Assembly: GCA_030248215.1 (NCBI GenBank)
Contig: JASANG010002825.1
Span: 1 to 64,000 of the forward strand
Source: Enoplolaimus lenunculus
Taxonomy: Eukaryota; Nematoda; Enoplea; Enoplida; Thoracostomopsidae
Direction of reading: 5' to 3'
DNA length: 64,000 bases
This document shows positions 10,501 to 21,184 of the stretch, in pieces. The notes under the pieces were generated by a model. The model saw nothing but the letters and a program-made list of their open reading frames with translations. It had not been told where the DNA came from and did no database searches. Within the stretch, counting starts at the first letter, position 1, and every line of letters begins with the position of its first letter. The position numbers were made by a program, and so were the translations under genes.

Positions 10501-13199
10501 TTGAATCAAAGTTAACAAATCCACAAAAGCTCGTTTTGTTTGTAATAATTTTTTGAGTTTGATATTGAATTAAAAGATCAACCTATTAAGTTTATTGTGT
10601 ATTTCTAGTTTTTATTTTAATGTACGGAAACCAGTGAGTATATGCATAAATTTAGCTGGAATTATATAGAAAACATCCGCGGTAGAATTGCAACCAATAT
10701 ATCTCGAACACATATAATTGTGTAAAAACTACAGCGTGCAGAAAGGATCTGAATGTTCAGAAATTTTTTTCGGTACATTTGAGCAAACAATTAAAACCAA
10801 ACTTAAGTAAATTCTCAACCCAAAGTAATAATGTCGTCAAATTCAGCAGCTAAATATTGCCAATACGCACTGTTTCAATTTAGAAACACAACCAACAACG
10901 TGGCATATCCACAAGGAAGGCCTACGTTACACTGTAAATTCCAATGAGTTGATTAATCAATTCAGCTAGCGAGTTGGTAATTTCTGAATTAATATCAGTA
11001 AACATTAACTCACTCTGAGTTGAGTTGAACCTGGGTGAGTTGATTAATTAACTCAGAATGAATTGAATCAACTCATAATTCTGAGTTCTGGTAGTCCTAA
11101 CTCGGACTGAGTGATTCAACTCATTCTGAGTTAAAACAACTCACTGAAATTTACAGTGTAGCCTTTACCAGCTACAGATAGTTTAGAACAAAATGTAAAC
11201 AATTTGTGAAGAACGGACAATCTTGAAATTATCGGGCTTTTCAGGCAATATTAATATTAAATTGGGAAGTGTTAACCGCCTACTTGAAATCTATGTTTCA
11301 TTTTCGTTATTTTCTCAAAAAAATAATCCCGGTGTGACGTATAATTTTAACTCCCAAGAAAATTAGCTACCCAGTCAATATTAAGGTTCAACTGGAATTC
11401 CTGTTCAGGCCGGAATTTCTGCAAAGATTCAATTCCTGTTCCTGTTACTGTTCCTGCATTTAAAGATTCAGGAACCGGAATTTTTACGGTTTTCTCGCAA
11501 ATTATGCCTAATCATTTAAAGATCGGAAATTTTGTGTTTAAACAATTGTTATTTCGACGTGAATGTTTTTCGATTTTTGTGCTTTTGGAAATGTACAAAA
11601 TTCTACAAACATGAAATTGCCATACTTTTGAAGGTGAATTAAAATGTTTTCAAAGTCGAATTTTTAGACTGAAGGTTTGTTTAAATATTCTAACGTCATT
11701 AAAATGTTTACGAAGAAAACAAATAACCCCCATACTGTAACTAATATGCATCGAGTGCGTCAAGGTGCCCCCATCCCAGATTATATCTGCAACTTTCATT
11801 AAGTCGAACGAGGAGATATCAAGGACTTGGGCAAGGAGGCCACGGCCCCCAATGGTTCTAGAAAATTTTCGTTTTTGAATAAATTGAAACTAGGATGTCC
11901 TGTGTGTTTCACTTTTACGCACTAGTTGTTGATGCTTTCCTATTAACTGAACTGACATTGCTTTAGTGGTATATGTACCAAAATTTGTTTTATTTACGCG
12001 TTGTTGTGTGCAGTGACGGTTTTTGTAGCGCATATTTTAGTCAAAAAGTGTTGTATAACCAACGCACGTAATATTATGAATTACATTTATTATCGTTGTT
12101 TACACATAACGGCAATTCGTTGCATTATCTTGGATCAGGTAAGGGTGATTTTTCATATAAAAAACATTAATTAACATCTTCAAACTATGTTAGGTAGAGA
12201 TAGGGATCGCTATTTTTTCATATCCCGATATCCTTCAATTTTTACCGGATATTTGTCCGAATATCCGTTATTAAGTTTCTACTTCGAGTAACCTAAACAT
12301 TTGGTTATGAAGATTGCTACTGACTAATAAATACTTGCGTTGGCCACCTGAATGAGCATTACCCGCAGAAGCACCCCCAAACTACATAAAACATTATATT
12401 ATTGGCTCCCTTAGACCTGTTTGGGGGGCCGACTATCTTAACGCCGGTTCTGTGAATGAGTTGGTCTGGTGTGTCTCCGTGCGATTTAAACCACTGCGAC
12501 AGAGATTCTATCGAATGTCACCTTTTTCTCGAACTATATCTACATGAGGCGTTTTACGTTCAAAGACAAACAGAACCACATTCAACCATACTTAACCTTA
12601 ATCGTACAAACATTAGTCTATGTTACTTTTAGTTATGCACGCTGGCCGCTTCCTCAAATATCGCAGTTCAGTAGGCTTGAATGTTAAGAATAGTTTTCCT
12701 TGGGCTTAGCTTACGCTTGTCTTAGACATTTAGAATTCAGATTCAAAACGAGTTCCGATTCCGATTCCCATAGCACAATCAATCGGAATCTGATTTTTGC
12801 AATTTTAAGGAATCTGATTTTTGCAATTTTAATTCAACCACACTTTGGTTGCATAAAAATTCTCTCGATCTCAACATCTCGACAACCCAAAATTTGTAGT
12901 TTATGATTACGATTTCGGTATAATCTAGTTCCGTTTTGCACCTTACGGCACATGCTAATTGAAGACACTTAGTTTAACACACTATATATTTAAAGTATTT
13001 GTGTGCGCCCCAAACAAAAATCCTGCCTACGCCCATGGGTGATATTTCTAGTATCTGTAATAACAGCTATAAAGTTCTTACCTCCTGCACCAGGCGTTGG
13101 TTTTACAACTCGCCGTTTATGAGTTATAAACCAATAAATTGCGATAACTGCAAAAGGCAACACTATGTACCATCGAAGTTTCTTTAATCTTCTGTCCAT
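4408..13199 (-). CDS. Type II membrane protein with LDLa modules (gene model, at least 4 exons)
   Basis: Minus-strand gene. Exon 13082-13199 encodes a short basic tail (MDRRLKKLR) and one hydrophobic segment at about residues 11-25, a signal anchor. Three downstream exons, 9334-9465, 7182-7325 and 4408-4518, each encode one LDLa module with the usual Cys spacing and a C-terminal DCxD...SDE calcium-binding motif. All introns are phase 1, the hallmark of shuffled LDLa exons, so the four exons join in frame. LDLa modules bind ligands and calcium outside the cell. A signal anchor followed by LDLa repeats is seen in type II transmembrane serine proteases (corin-like), but no protease domain is visible here. 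The gene may continue past the left edge, and further exons may lie in the introns. The family is sure; the specific function is not. Confidence 0.8.
4909..6058. repeat. 18-bp minisatellite, about 64 copies, inside an LDLa-gene intron
   Basis: Tandem unit TTGGTTTCACCCCAACGG with scattered substitutions that grow toward the right end. Because 18 is a multiple of 3 and the unit lacks stops in several frames, long frames open on both strands (VGFTPT, VSPQRL and KPTVGV repeats). The array lies between two LDLa exons on the minus strand, has no start or splice context of its own, and is most simply intronic. Confidence 0.9.
6208..7010. mobile_element. Non-autonomous element with long terminal inverted repeats
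   Basis: The left arm (6208 to about 6388) starts ACTAGAAAAAATGCTCAGCA. The right arm (about 6836-7010) ends with its inverse. Arms of about 175-180 bp match with few differences, including the 'tgcggacagcaaa' and 'aatcatgttaac' segments. The spacer of about 450 bp carries no open frame. No second copy is seen in the window. It sits in an LDLa-gene intron. Confidence 0.8.
7182..7325 (-). CDS. LDLa exon 3 (second LDLa module seen)
   Basis: Acceptor ATTTTAG before 7325 and donor GTGAGT after 7182, phase 1-1, 48 codons. After a short linker (KNQNNSKPT) it reads [16 protein letters not shown], then [16 protein letters not shown] and a final Cys, giving six cysteines and DCDDWSDE. It closely resembles the exon at 9334-9465, including the DWSDEG core, suggesting module duplication. 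Confidence 0.87.
7738..7948 (+). mobile_element. hAT-like MITE, family 1, exact 8-bp target duplication
   Basis: Begins GGCCAATGTAAAGAACAGG and ends with the inverse of GGACCCATGTAAAGATCAGG. Flanked on both sides by CCGAAACT. The core is a degenerate TAAGCC array. No coding capacity. The short frames across it are translations of the hexamer. Confidence 0.85.
8845..9290. mobile_element. MITE with CAGG(G/A)TGCAA ends and CCGGTTCCGG runs
   Basis: The left end has 'caggatgcaaccggaattcc'. The right end has 'ccggtgttttataattgcac' followed by CCTG, an imperfect inverted pair. Both tips carry CCGGTTCCGG repeats. Related diverged pieces lie near 11390-11480 and 29985-30125. Tips of the CAGGG...GCAA kind occur in hAT elements, but no target duplication was confirmed here. 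It ends only about 45 bp from an LDLa exon. Confidence 0.55.
9334..9465 (-). CDS. LDLa exon 2 (first LDLa module)
   Basis: Acceptor CTTTAG before 9465 and donor GTAAGC after 9334, phase 1-1, 44 codons. The peptide reads [20 protein letters not shown], then [15 protein letters not shown] and a final Cys. The first codon (GGT) is completed by the G that ends the exon at 13082, so the join is in frame. Confidence 0.87.
9605..9831 (+). mobile_element. hAT-like MITE, family 1
   Basis: GGCCAATG...CATGGCC ends flanked by ACTGTTCG and ATTGTTTG (6 of 8 match, a decayed duplication). The TAAGCC core is much decayed. Confidence 0.75.
10081..10373 (-). mobile_element. hAT-like MITE, variant family (GGCCCAGGTATAGAACAGGG)
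   Basis: Ends read GGCCCAGGTATAGAACAGGG and its inverse, longer and better matched than in family 1. The flanks TATGGATA and CTTGGATA are similar. The core has three blocks of GCTTAGGC hexamers separated by 'aataggctcatc'. The related copy is 38655-38866. The open frames over this stretch are hexamer translations (LRLRL, LGLGL). Confidence 0.75.
10928..11160. mobile_element. MITE, TACACTGTAAATT termini, TA target
   Basis: Begins TACACTGTAAATTCCAATGA and ends with 'gaaatttacagtgta'. Dense CTGAGTT/AACTCA words fill the interior, which can fold on itself. Same family as 4029-4288. Truncated relatives lie at about 27960-28010 and 46529-46560. Confidence 0.78.
11161..12980. other. Intron of the LDLa gene, no further exon recognised
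   Basis: AT-rich. Holds a degenerate CCGG-rich MITE fragment near 11390-11480 and no convincing exon on either strand. Confidence 0.4.
13082..13199 (-). CDS. LDLa-gene exon 1: cytoplasmic tail and signal anchor
   Basis: ATG at 13199; 39 codons plus one base; donor GTAAGA after 13082. The peptide starts [19 protein letters not shown] and continues through [11 protein letters not shown]. Positive charges precede one hydrophobic helix, and the chain lacks a cleavage site, which fits a type II topology. A splice acceptor (CATATTTTTAG) lies two bases before the ATG on the minus strand. Transcripts therefore start either with a spliced 5' UTR exon or with a trans-spliced leader. The start is chosen because the exon cannot extend upstream of that acceptor. 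Confidence 0.75.
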
Positions 13200-13348
13200 T
13201 TCTAAAAATATGAAACTATAAGCTGGAATACTTTTTTTGAATCTACGTAAACACCAAGATTTTTCGTGCCGCTGCCTTTGTAGTCAAAAAATTTTAAAGC
13301 AGAAACGCTTGAATTCGTAAATTTACAGAGCTCGACTATAACTTTTCC

Positions 13349-13488
13349 GGCCAATGTAAAGAACAGGGGCGGAACAATATTATAAGCATATTCCTAAGCC
13401 TAAACCTAAGCCTAAATCTAAGAACAAGAATGAGAATATTCTTAAGCCTAAGCGTAATCCAAGCAAAATATAGTCTAAAGCTTAAGCT
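13349..13488 (+). mobile_element. hAT-like MITE, family 1, right end lost
   Basis: Intact GGCCAATGTAAAGAACAGG left end and TAAGCC core. The sequence diverges after 'aagcttaagctta', so the right terminus is missing. Confidence 0.7.
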
Positions 13489-14054
13489 TATGTGAGGTTC
13501 ACGTTACCGATTCTGCGCTTGGTACATGTTTTGTCCAATACCCATAGCAGGAGGTAGAAACAACCTATATGAATAGATTGTTAGCTAGCTACTACCCATA
13601 TGGGTACCTTGCGATTGTTTTCACAATATTTACAGCTGGCGTACTTTTTTTAGATTTTTTCTAAAGATATGTTGCAAATAAGGCTAAACCATACTTGCAA
13701 AACAACTCACTATACTGAGTCGTTTTAAAGTGCAAACTTGAAAGTGCATTATGATGGCATCTATATGGCCTACAAGCAAACATCTTGACTGTACCCATAT
13801 GAGTAGGTCAATATTTCAAAAACCTAGCTATGTGAAACAGTTATTTTCTGTTGATATCCATATGGGTAACAAAAACGTTAGTGTGTAGTAATACTCTGTT
13901 CTAGTCCCACAAAAAACCTCTCTAGGCAAATCAGGGGTCGTTGCTTTCTTAGACTACGGTCCCAGGCTTAGCAGTTAAAATAACTCGTACAATATTTTCT
14001 TTGACTAATTAGCCTAAGTGTAATGGAAACACTTTCAATGAGTGTCTATAATCC

Positions 14055-14328
14055 TTACCCTAATAGAGTATATTATGAACAACTAAATTTACGCTGTATA
14101 CACGCAATACATGTATACACAGTGCACTGAACAGTGTATGACATTTCTTACTCGTGTGTGCAGTCTAAAATCTACACAAGCTGTGAGAGCTTCTCACAGG
14201 CTCGAGGGTCAAGTTCCTATATCTGAGTGGTGTTTGTAAACCCCTCTGGCCCAGGAGGCCATGCCCGAATGACAGTTAGAAATGGTATCTCTAATGAAAT
14301 TGAAAACATTAATGTGCCAAAGGGTTAA
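14055..14328 (+). mobile_element. piggyBac-like MITE with tRNA-like core (diverged copy)
   Basis: Left tip TTACCCTAATAG, right tip 'ccaaagggttaa'. The 'cctatatctgagtggtgtttg' A-box region is recognisable, but the B box is decayed. Same family as 37659-37929. Confidence 0.6.
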
Positions 14329-14459
14329 AAAAACTAGTGGTACGGAATAGTAAATTTCGTTTAAAATATATATGTAAACTTTTCACTATCAAATTTAATT
14401 CGATTCCGTTTAGTTTTGTTTTAAACAACTTATGGCGAGTGTTTCCATTTTCACCACAA

Positions 14460-15080
14460 TACGAATAGTTTAGGTCTTGTATTAAACAAATATTGAATGC
14501 AATTTAAGACAATTATGTCTTGACACAGACTCAACACATATGTCTTGAATTCAATACTTTTATTTCTTAAATTTTTCAGAAATATTAGTCTAAAATTTTT
14601 CACACTTACATGTCTTAAACGCAACACTTTGTTTTATGAACGATTAAGAAAAATATTTCTGAAATATAAGACAAATATTTCTAAAATATAAGACAAATAT
14701 GTCTTAAGTAAAACCGATAGATTTGCCATGGGAACCGACTCCAAAATTGGGGGCTCAAGTTCAACCCAATACCCTACTTTTACAACCTAAGATACGTCCA
14801 ACACGTAAACTTAGGTTGCGGAAGCTTGTGCTCAACCCGAAATAACTTTAAAATTCGATTATTTATATACCTTTTTAAGAATATAAACGGAGCAACCTTT
14901 TTACATACATAAAATTCAGAAAATTTATTCTTGAATAAAAGACAACTATCACATTTATGTTTTAACCATTTAAGAAACGAATTTCTGAGCTGTTTAAGGC
15001 TATTAATGTCTGAAATACAAGACGTTCATATCTTGAAAATTTAAGAAAGTAGGAGTCTTGAAATATTAAGACAATTTATT
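14460..15080. repeat. Cluster of AAGACA...TGTCTT and TTTCTGAAA half-palindromes
   Basis: Short words TGTCTT, AAGACA, TTCAGAAA and TTTCTGAA recur in both directions many times, often near AAGAAA or TTTCTT. Similar texture returns at 57370-57590. It may be a decayed foldback element. No frame. Confidence 0.4.
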
Positions 15081-15592
15081 TTATGTGTAGAAAAGCACAT
15101 CACGAAGTTTTTATCAACAATTTCGATACCAAGTTTTCCCCGCACTAAGGTTAGTGGGATGCGCCTCAACACACATCTTGGATCCGTTTTGGTTACGCAA
15201 TACTTCAGTTAATACTAAATAATGCCATACTACAGTGAACAAACGCACCTGAATTTTTATCGTTTGCGTTCATTTGAGTTAACTCTGACTGGCTTTCATG
15301 GGAGAGTAATACAACAAAATTCAAATTATTTCAATTGTTAAGAAACTAAATTTATACAAACACTCTGAGTTGAATCAGCAATACCACACTGCTTAGAAGC
15401 TTACTCTTGCACACTCCGAACCAGGCTTAGGCTTTTAGTCGCAAATTGAAAAAGCTTACCGAGGTCATAGCCGGGGGGCGATGGGGGGCGCGTCTCCCCC
15501 ACTGTTCCGAGCCGATGAAAATCTTTACGTAATTTGTAATTTGTAAGTTTCGAAAAATTTTGCGCTTTGCACATAAGCTAAACGGCCCATGT

Positions 15593-15665
15593 TACTTTAG
15601 GTGCATCCAGGTTTCTGGTGGGTCTATAAAAGAGTAGGTTTAGATTTTAAATTATGCGCCATCCA
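15593..15665 (-). mobile_element. Family 2 MITE fragment
   Basis: Left end GGCCCATGTTACTTTAGG, then 'ggtttctggtgggtctataa'. The hexamer core and right end are missing. Confidence 0.6.
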
Positions 15666-15884
15666 GGTTATATTGCGCTCGCCAATGACAAAAATGACCA
15701 TGCTATTATGGGACTGTAGCAATAAAATTACAGCTATTACTTGCACCAAGTAATTATTTTCGCACTATATAGCTAGTATGTTGTTTCATTACAGTCTATT
15801 CTTAGGACATGTTCGAAAAATGGCAGGGCATTTAGACAACGTGTTTGTTCTTGCGCCTATAGAATTTACCAAAAAATTTAAATT

Positions 15885-16165
15885 TCACGCTTAAATTTTA
15901 TTTTCAGGCTAAAATTTAAATTTTCCCCAAAAATTTGAATTTTCCCGCCAAAATTTGAATTTCCCGCCCGAATTGGAATTTCGCACCAAAATATAAATTT
16001 TCAAGCCAAAATTTGAATTTCCCGCCAAAATTAAAGTCATCTCGCCAAAATTTGAATTTCGCGCCAAAATTTGAATTTTCCACCAAAATCTAAGTTTTCC
16101 TGCCAAAATTAAAGTTTTCCCGCCAAATTTTGAATTTCCGGGCCAAAATATGAAAAATTATCAAA
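15885..16165. repeat. About 20-bp minisatellite (CCAAAATTTGAATTTTCCCG)
   Basis: About 13 diverged copies with length variation between units. Short minus-strand frames over it are repeat translations. Confidence 0.75.
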
Positions 16166-16399
16166 AATTCTAAACTCTGCAGATTCTAACCATTTCACGT
16201 ACAATTTGCACTGTATTTTAAAAGGGTGATGTTTTTACACATTATTTTTGCCCGGTCGCTTTATTTTGTAGGTCATTTGTATAGCTAACTAAAATTTTGG
16301 ACTCTATTTTTAGAGAGTGTTCGGAAATTAGCTAGGTGTTAAAATGGTGGGACATTTTTTGACATTTTCGAGCGCAGTATAACGTGGATGGTGCATTAC

Positions 16400-16529
16400 A
16401 TTTTTTTGCTTTTGCATAGGCTTAGGCTTAGGCTAAGGCTTAGGAACTCATTTTTGCAACGCTTAGGCTAAGGCTTAGGCTTAGGAATACGCTTAATCCA
16501 CTGTTACGCCTCTCAATGTAACATTGGCC
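16400..16529 (-). mobile_element. Family 2 MITE, left end decayed
   Basis: GCTTAGGC core in two blocks around 'tttttgcaacgctta', followed by 'tccactgttacgcctc' and an ACATTGGCC right end. Confidence 0.65.
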
Positions 16530-16645
16530 AGTTAAACAATCTTTATCATGGACTTTTAGCGTTTAGGCAATTGGTTCTTCAATCATTTTGTTTTCCACTT
16601 TCTATAAATAGTTATGACCATTCATAGTAGGAAATTTATTGCGAT

Positions 16646-16790
16646 TTAACCCTTTCTCACATGAATATTTTCAAATTCATATGAGATGTAATTTCAAGGT
16701 AAGATTCGATCCCCAGTCTCACGGGTGGCAGGCGTTTACGATGACCACTGAGCTATAGGAGCCTGACGCTCTGTGATGTGGAGATCATAG
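16646..16790 (-). mobile_element. piggyBac-like MITE with tRNA-like core, truncated
   Basis: TTAACCCTTTCTCACATGAA tip on the left (this is the right end of the family read in reverse), followed by the inverse of the B-box and A-box region ('ccactgagctataggagcc'). The other end is lost. A hexamer-rich patch (16795-16880) follows. Confidence 0.65.
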
Positions 16791-17177
16791 GGGTAGGATT
16801 GCGACTAGGACTAGACTTATATTTAGGATTGTGCTTACTTATAGGCTTAGGTTTTAGTTTGGGTCTAGGCTTTGGCTTAGTATAGAGGCGCGTATAATTA
16901 GCATTGGCTGTTGTGTTGAAAAGTCACAAGACAACTATAATGTACAAGACCCATAAATGCAAAACGCAATAAAACTGTAACAGCAGTTGAGGCAAAACTG
17001 TAAAAAAACTAATTTATATCTTGCAAAATCGGAAATGTTACTCAAGACGGCGTTTAAATTATAGTCCTGCGTTCAAAATTGCACGATTTACAACTGGTTT
17101 TAGACTTTTTACAGCCTAAACTTACAGTCTGAAAAGTTTTGTGCAAATTAATGCATGCGACCAGTATTCAAACAAAA

Positions 17178-17371
17178 ACCAGGTGAATAGAACAAGGGCG
17201 GAACGGAAGTATATATAAGCATATTCCTAAACCTAAGCATATGCTTGAATGGAAGTATGAGCTTATGCCTAACCCAAAGCGTAAGCGTAAGCCAAAAATT
17301 ATTCTAAACCTTAAAGCTTACCGTGTTCCAGTCGCATGGAATAACGTTCCGCTTCAGATCTTTACATTGGA
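17178..17371 (+). mobile_element. hAT-like MITE, family 1, diverged
   Basis: Recognisable 'gaatagaacaagggcggaac' left part and 'cgcttcagatctttacattgg' right part around a decayed TAAGCC core. Confidence 0.6.
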
Positions 17372-18540
17372 CTTAACTTGTAAAACTTGAGCAAAATTTT
17401 AATAAAGTGGTAGAATACAGGGGCGTAGTGAAGATTTTATTTCGGGTACAAATAACCACGATTCAATGTATTTTGAAGCGAGCGTAACAAACAGCAAAGT
17501 TTCGCTTCTACAGCCTGCAAAAGTGCCTTTTGGATTTTTTCGAAAATTTCAGAGATAAACTGTCTTATCCCCTTTGTATGCTGCCCGCATTGAATAGATT
17601 TTAGAGTTAAACCTAAGTTTCCAGGGGTGAAAGGTTTACACTTCCACGTTTGATCATCATAAAGTTTATTAGGTCAAAAGCAAATAAACAATTGTGAACT
17701 AAACATAGTTTGACAACGAATGAAATATGCAATTCTGTGAAATTCATTGCCGAGCCCATTTATTTCAGCTTCGTTCTACTATGTTGTGTATTTTAAGTGG
17801 TGACATATTTTAATAGCAAAAAATGTTCGAAGACTGATTGAATTACTCTGTTTTGTAAAGTTTATATTACAGCCAATGTGAATAAAAATGCAAAACAATA
17901 CCAAATACCTGGTTGAAATTAGTTTTCGCTTGAAGCCGTTTTAGCTGAACGTATTCAAAAAACAGAACGCGACCATTATCTTCAACCAATCGGCAGTTAT
18001 CTCAGGAAAACGCGTTAACTTTTGATGTTTTGGGGGCCACGCGGTGCCGTTCGCCACCAGGTAATACCGCATGCAGAAATGTACACAAAGAAGGATAAAT
18101 TTGTTTCAAACTCGCATGCAGATTGTTGTAGGTTTGCTATAACTTTTGCTCATTGCGCAAAACCGGCTGAGTAGTATATATATTATTGCTTGATATTTGC
18201 TATATCTGAGTTAAAAACATGCACTGAATCAAGCTCTTTAGAAATGTTTAAAACAACAACATAATTGAATACAGATTGACGTTGAATGTTGGAGTCAGAC
18301 GTAAGTAGCATTTTTGCAATCACGTGATGGTAAAAATGTGAAAACTTGAAACCGGAAAACAAGCTTCAATACACCAAAAACATGAGAAAAATAATATAGC
18401 GCAGTTAAAAAAAGCAAGGAAGTTTATCGAAGTGGCCTCACTAACTTGCGTGACAAAACATTAAAAACCAAAACAACTCAAAGTTTACCCAACGCTTCGC
18501 GGCTGTCTTCGGTCGGTTGAAGGTGTTACTATTACAGCTA
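17372..18540. other. No supported gene
   Basis: AT-rich sequence without a long frame or a repeat I can assign. Confidence 0.4.
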
Positions 18541-18557
18541 ATCCACGCAGTGCTGCT

Positions 18558-18752
18558 TGCATTTGTTTCGGATTCCACTGTTGCACTTTGCAGCTTTCCG
18601 TGGTTTTAATTGGTTGTTTTCGTGCATTTGTTTCTGATTCCACTGTTGCACTTTGCAGCTTTCCGTGGTTTTGATTGGTTGTTTTCGTGCATTTGTTTCG
18701 GATTCCACTGTTGCACTTTGCAGCTTTCCGTGGTTTTAATTGGTTGTTTTCG
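18558..18752. repeat. 65-bp tandem repeat, three copies
   Basis: Units start at 18558, 18623 and 18688 with TGCATTTGTTTC. They differ at only a few positions, so the duplication is recent. Confidence 0.85.
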
Positions 18753-18828
18753 TGCTACTGACAATCTGTGGTAACTTTTCTGGGTACGGTACACGTTCTT
18801 TGTCCTATCCATCAAGTACCTATGAAAC

Positions 18829-19497
18829 ACAAATGAAGAAATTAGAAAGGACAAAAGCCACAAAAATGAAGGAATTAGAAGTGACAAAAGCCACAAAAAT
18901 GAAGAAATGAGAAGTGACAAAAGCCACAAAAACGAAGAAACTGGAGATGACAAAAGCCACAAATATGAAAAAATTAGAAGTGACAAAAACCACAAAAATG
19001 AAGAAATTAGAAGTAACAAAAACCACAAAAATGAAGAAATTAGAAGTGACAAAAACCACAAAAATGAAGAAATTAGAAGTAACAAAAACCACAAAAATGA
19101 AGAAATTAGAAGTAACAAAAACCACAAAAATGAAGAAATGAGAAGTGACAAAAGCCACAAATATGAAAAAATTAGAAGTGACAAAAACCACAAAAATGAA
19201 GAAATTAGAAGTAACAAAAACCACAAAAATGAAGAAATTAGAAGTAACAAAAACCACAAAAATGAAGAAATTAGAAGTAACAAAAACCACAAAAATGAAG
19301 AAATTAGAAGTAACAAAAACCACAAAAATGAAGAAATTAGAAGTGACAAAAGCCGCAAAAAAAAAAAAAAAAAAATTAGAAGTCAAACAAAAACTACAAA
19401 AATGAAGAAATTAGAAGTAACAAAAACCACAAAAATGAAGAAATTAGAAGTAACAAAAACCACAAAAAAAAAAAAGAACAAAACCACAAAAAAAAGA
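18829..19497. repeat. 33-bp minisatellite, about 20 copies
   Basis: Unit of GAAGAAATTAGAAGT plus AACAAAAACCACAAAAAT. A poly-A run near 19356-19372 interrupts it. The unit length is a multiple of three, so frames stay open on both strands (KKLEVTKTTKM, RSNKNHKNEEI, FFIFVVFVTSN). No start context or splice sites support a gene. Confidence 0.85.
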
Positions 19498-20550
19498 CAA
19501 ACCAACCCATGAAAATACATATTTACAGGCTTTAAATTCAACAATACTTTACTAAAGCGACGATCGCTCCAAAGAGTCTGACGCAGGGCGAGTAGAGTTA
19601 TGCCACAGCAGTCCTACAGTGCTAAAAAGTATGTCATGCAAAAACTTTCCTAATCAAAACGGAATTCCAGCTGCATCCTACTATTGTCATATCTATTTGT
19701 ATGTTTTACGTATCTTTTGATGCAACATTTATTGCAGATATATGCAGCGTTCAGTTCTGAACCTAACTTCTGATTAATTTCATTTTTCACATAACAATAA
19801 AAGTACAGATTCAGTTTACAGAATTTTTGCCAGACTCAATCCCACTTTAGGTCTATGACAGCTCTGTAGCGTGTGCAATACGCTTTATCATCTTGTGTTA
19901 TCAAGATAAAATAGCAACTTCATACTCCAAATGTAATTTTTTCATTAGACAAATCGTCTATCAATGATTTAGCGCTTGCGGAAGCAGTAGTACACATGAA
20001 TTTTAATTTTTCTGTATTTTTTGCTTTTTCCGGAAAAAACGGAAAAAGTTTTTTCCGGTTGATTAAATTTTTCCGGAAAACAGCAACCCTGGTTGTACCC
20101 GACACACTTCTCTTTTGTATACTTTCTTTTGGACAGAACTGACATGATCGAATCGTTTTTGCTGATTGTCATGCCCGTTAACTTTTTTCTGGATTTAATA
20201 ACGATTATGCTCGTTGTCTGGCCGTCTATTACATATTACAGCAGTTTAGGCCATTGTTCTGCTTTGATATCTATCATGGACTTTAATTAGCACTTATGGA
20301 CTCCAACAACCGAAAGGATACAGACTCCTATTGATTAAAACTCAAAATGAGAACATTTGCTAATGTTAAATGTTTTGACCAAGTTCCATTGTTGTTGTGA
20401 AATTGTGAGTGCGGGCTGCGGATCTGATCGAACGAATGGATTCGCTAGCGGAACATCCGCATCGGATTGTTTCACAAATTTATTTGCCATCCAATCCATC
20501 ATCCGCAACTTTAATGCCGACTATTTGTAAAAAATATTTTGAAGCTTAAT
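19498..20550. other. No supported gene; hAT-like tip near 19990-20092
   Basis: Mostly featureless. The stretch 19990-20092 has repeated TTTTTCCGG(A/T) words and ends 'aaacagcaaccctg', which resembles a hAT-type terminus. The partner end was not found. Confidence 0.35.
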
Positions 20551-20553
20551 GCT

Positions 20554-20686
20554 TACACTGCAAAAAATGGTTAATCAAATAGACTCTCTTCGAAATAGGC
20601 TTTTCTTGACTACACAAACTGAGTCAAAATTCGACTCCGCCAAAGATTTCGGCGAGTGTTAATTAGACTCACCTTTTTTCAGTGTA
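20554..20686. mobile_element. GACTC-rich hairpin MITE (deleted copy)
   Basis: Starts TACACTGCAAAAAATGG and ends with its approximate inverse, CCTTTTTTCAGTGTA. Same family as 41369-41571 and 60178-60392, with an internal deletion. Confidence 0.65.
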
Positions 20687-21184
20687 GATTTACCAATGTC
20701 TAGTATTATGTAAAGAAGCTTTTTAAATTCATCTTGCAGTTCCATTGGAACGATGTCCAAAATTTGACACATCGACGTTCCAGCAAAATATTTACCGACT
20801 CCGAATTTTCATTTCCAAACCGCATTTTAAACAACCCTTTTAAAAATATATTCTGCTTATATTTTAATCTTACCTGCTTCATACACAACAATATGTACTT
20901 TTATTCTCAATAGTTAAAATTTCTAAAGACCCAAAGACTGCGACGCATTCAAGTCACTCGGAAATAATTTCAGCTAACCGCTGTCATATAGCGTATTCGG
21001 CATAATGCTTGCAACATTTGAATTTCACCCCAATTACTAATCAACTCTGAGATGCTATAAGGTTTTCTTGTGGTCACACAGAACGAGCTACGCGGCACGG
21101 ACACTCTTTTAAATATTTGATTTACCAACGCCACAACGCACACCTACCATTGGATAACATTAATAATAATCTGGTGGATTTCGC

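Noticed and set aside
18606-19512. Frames of 188-250 codons on both strands, including hydrophobic Phe/Leu repeats
   Set aside because: They are translations of the 33-bp minisatellite and the adjacent 65-bp repeat.
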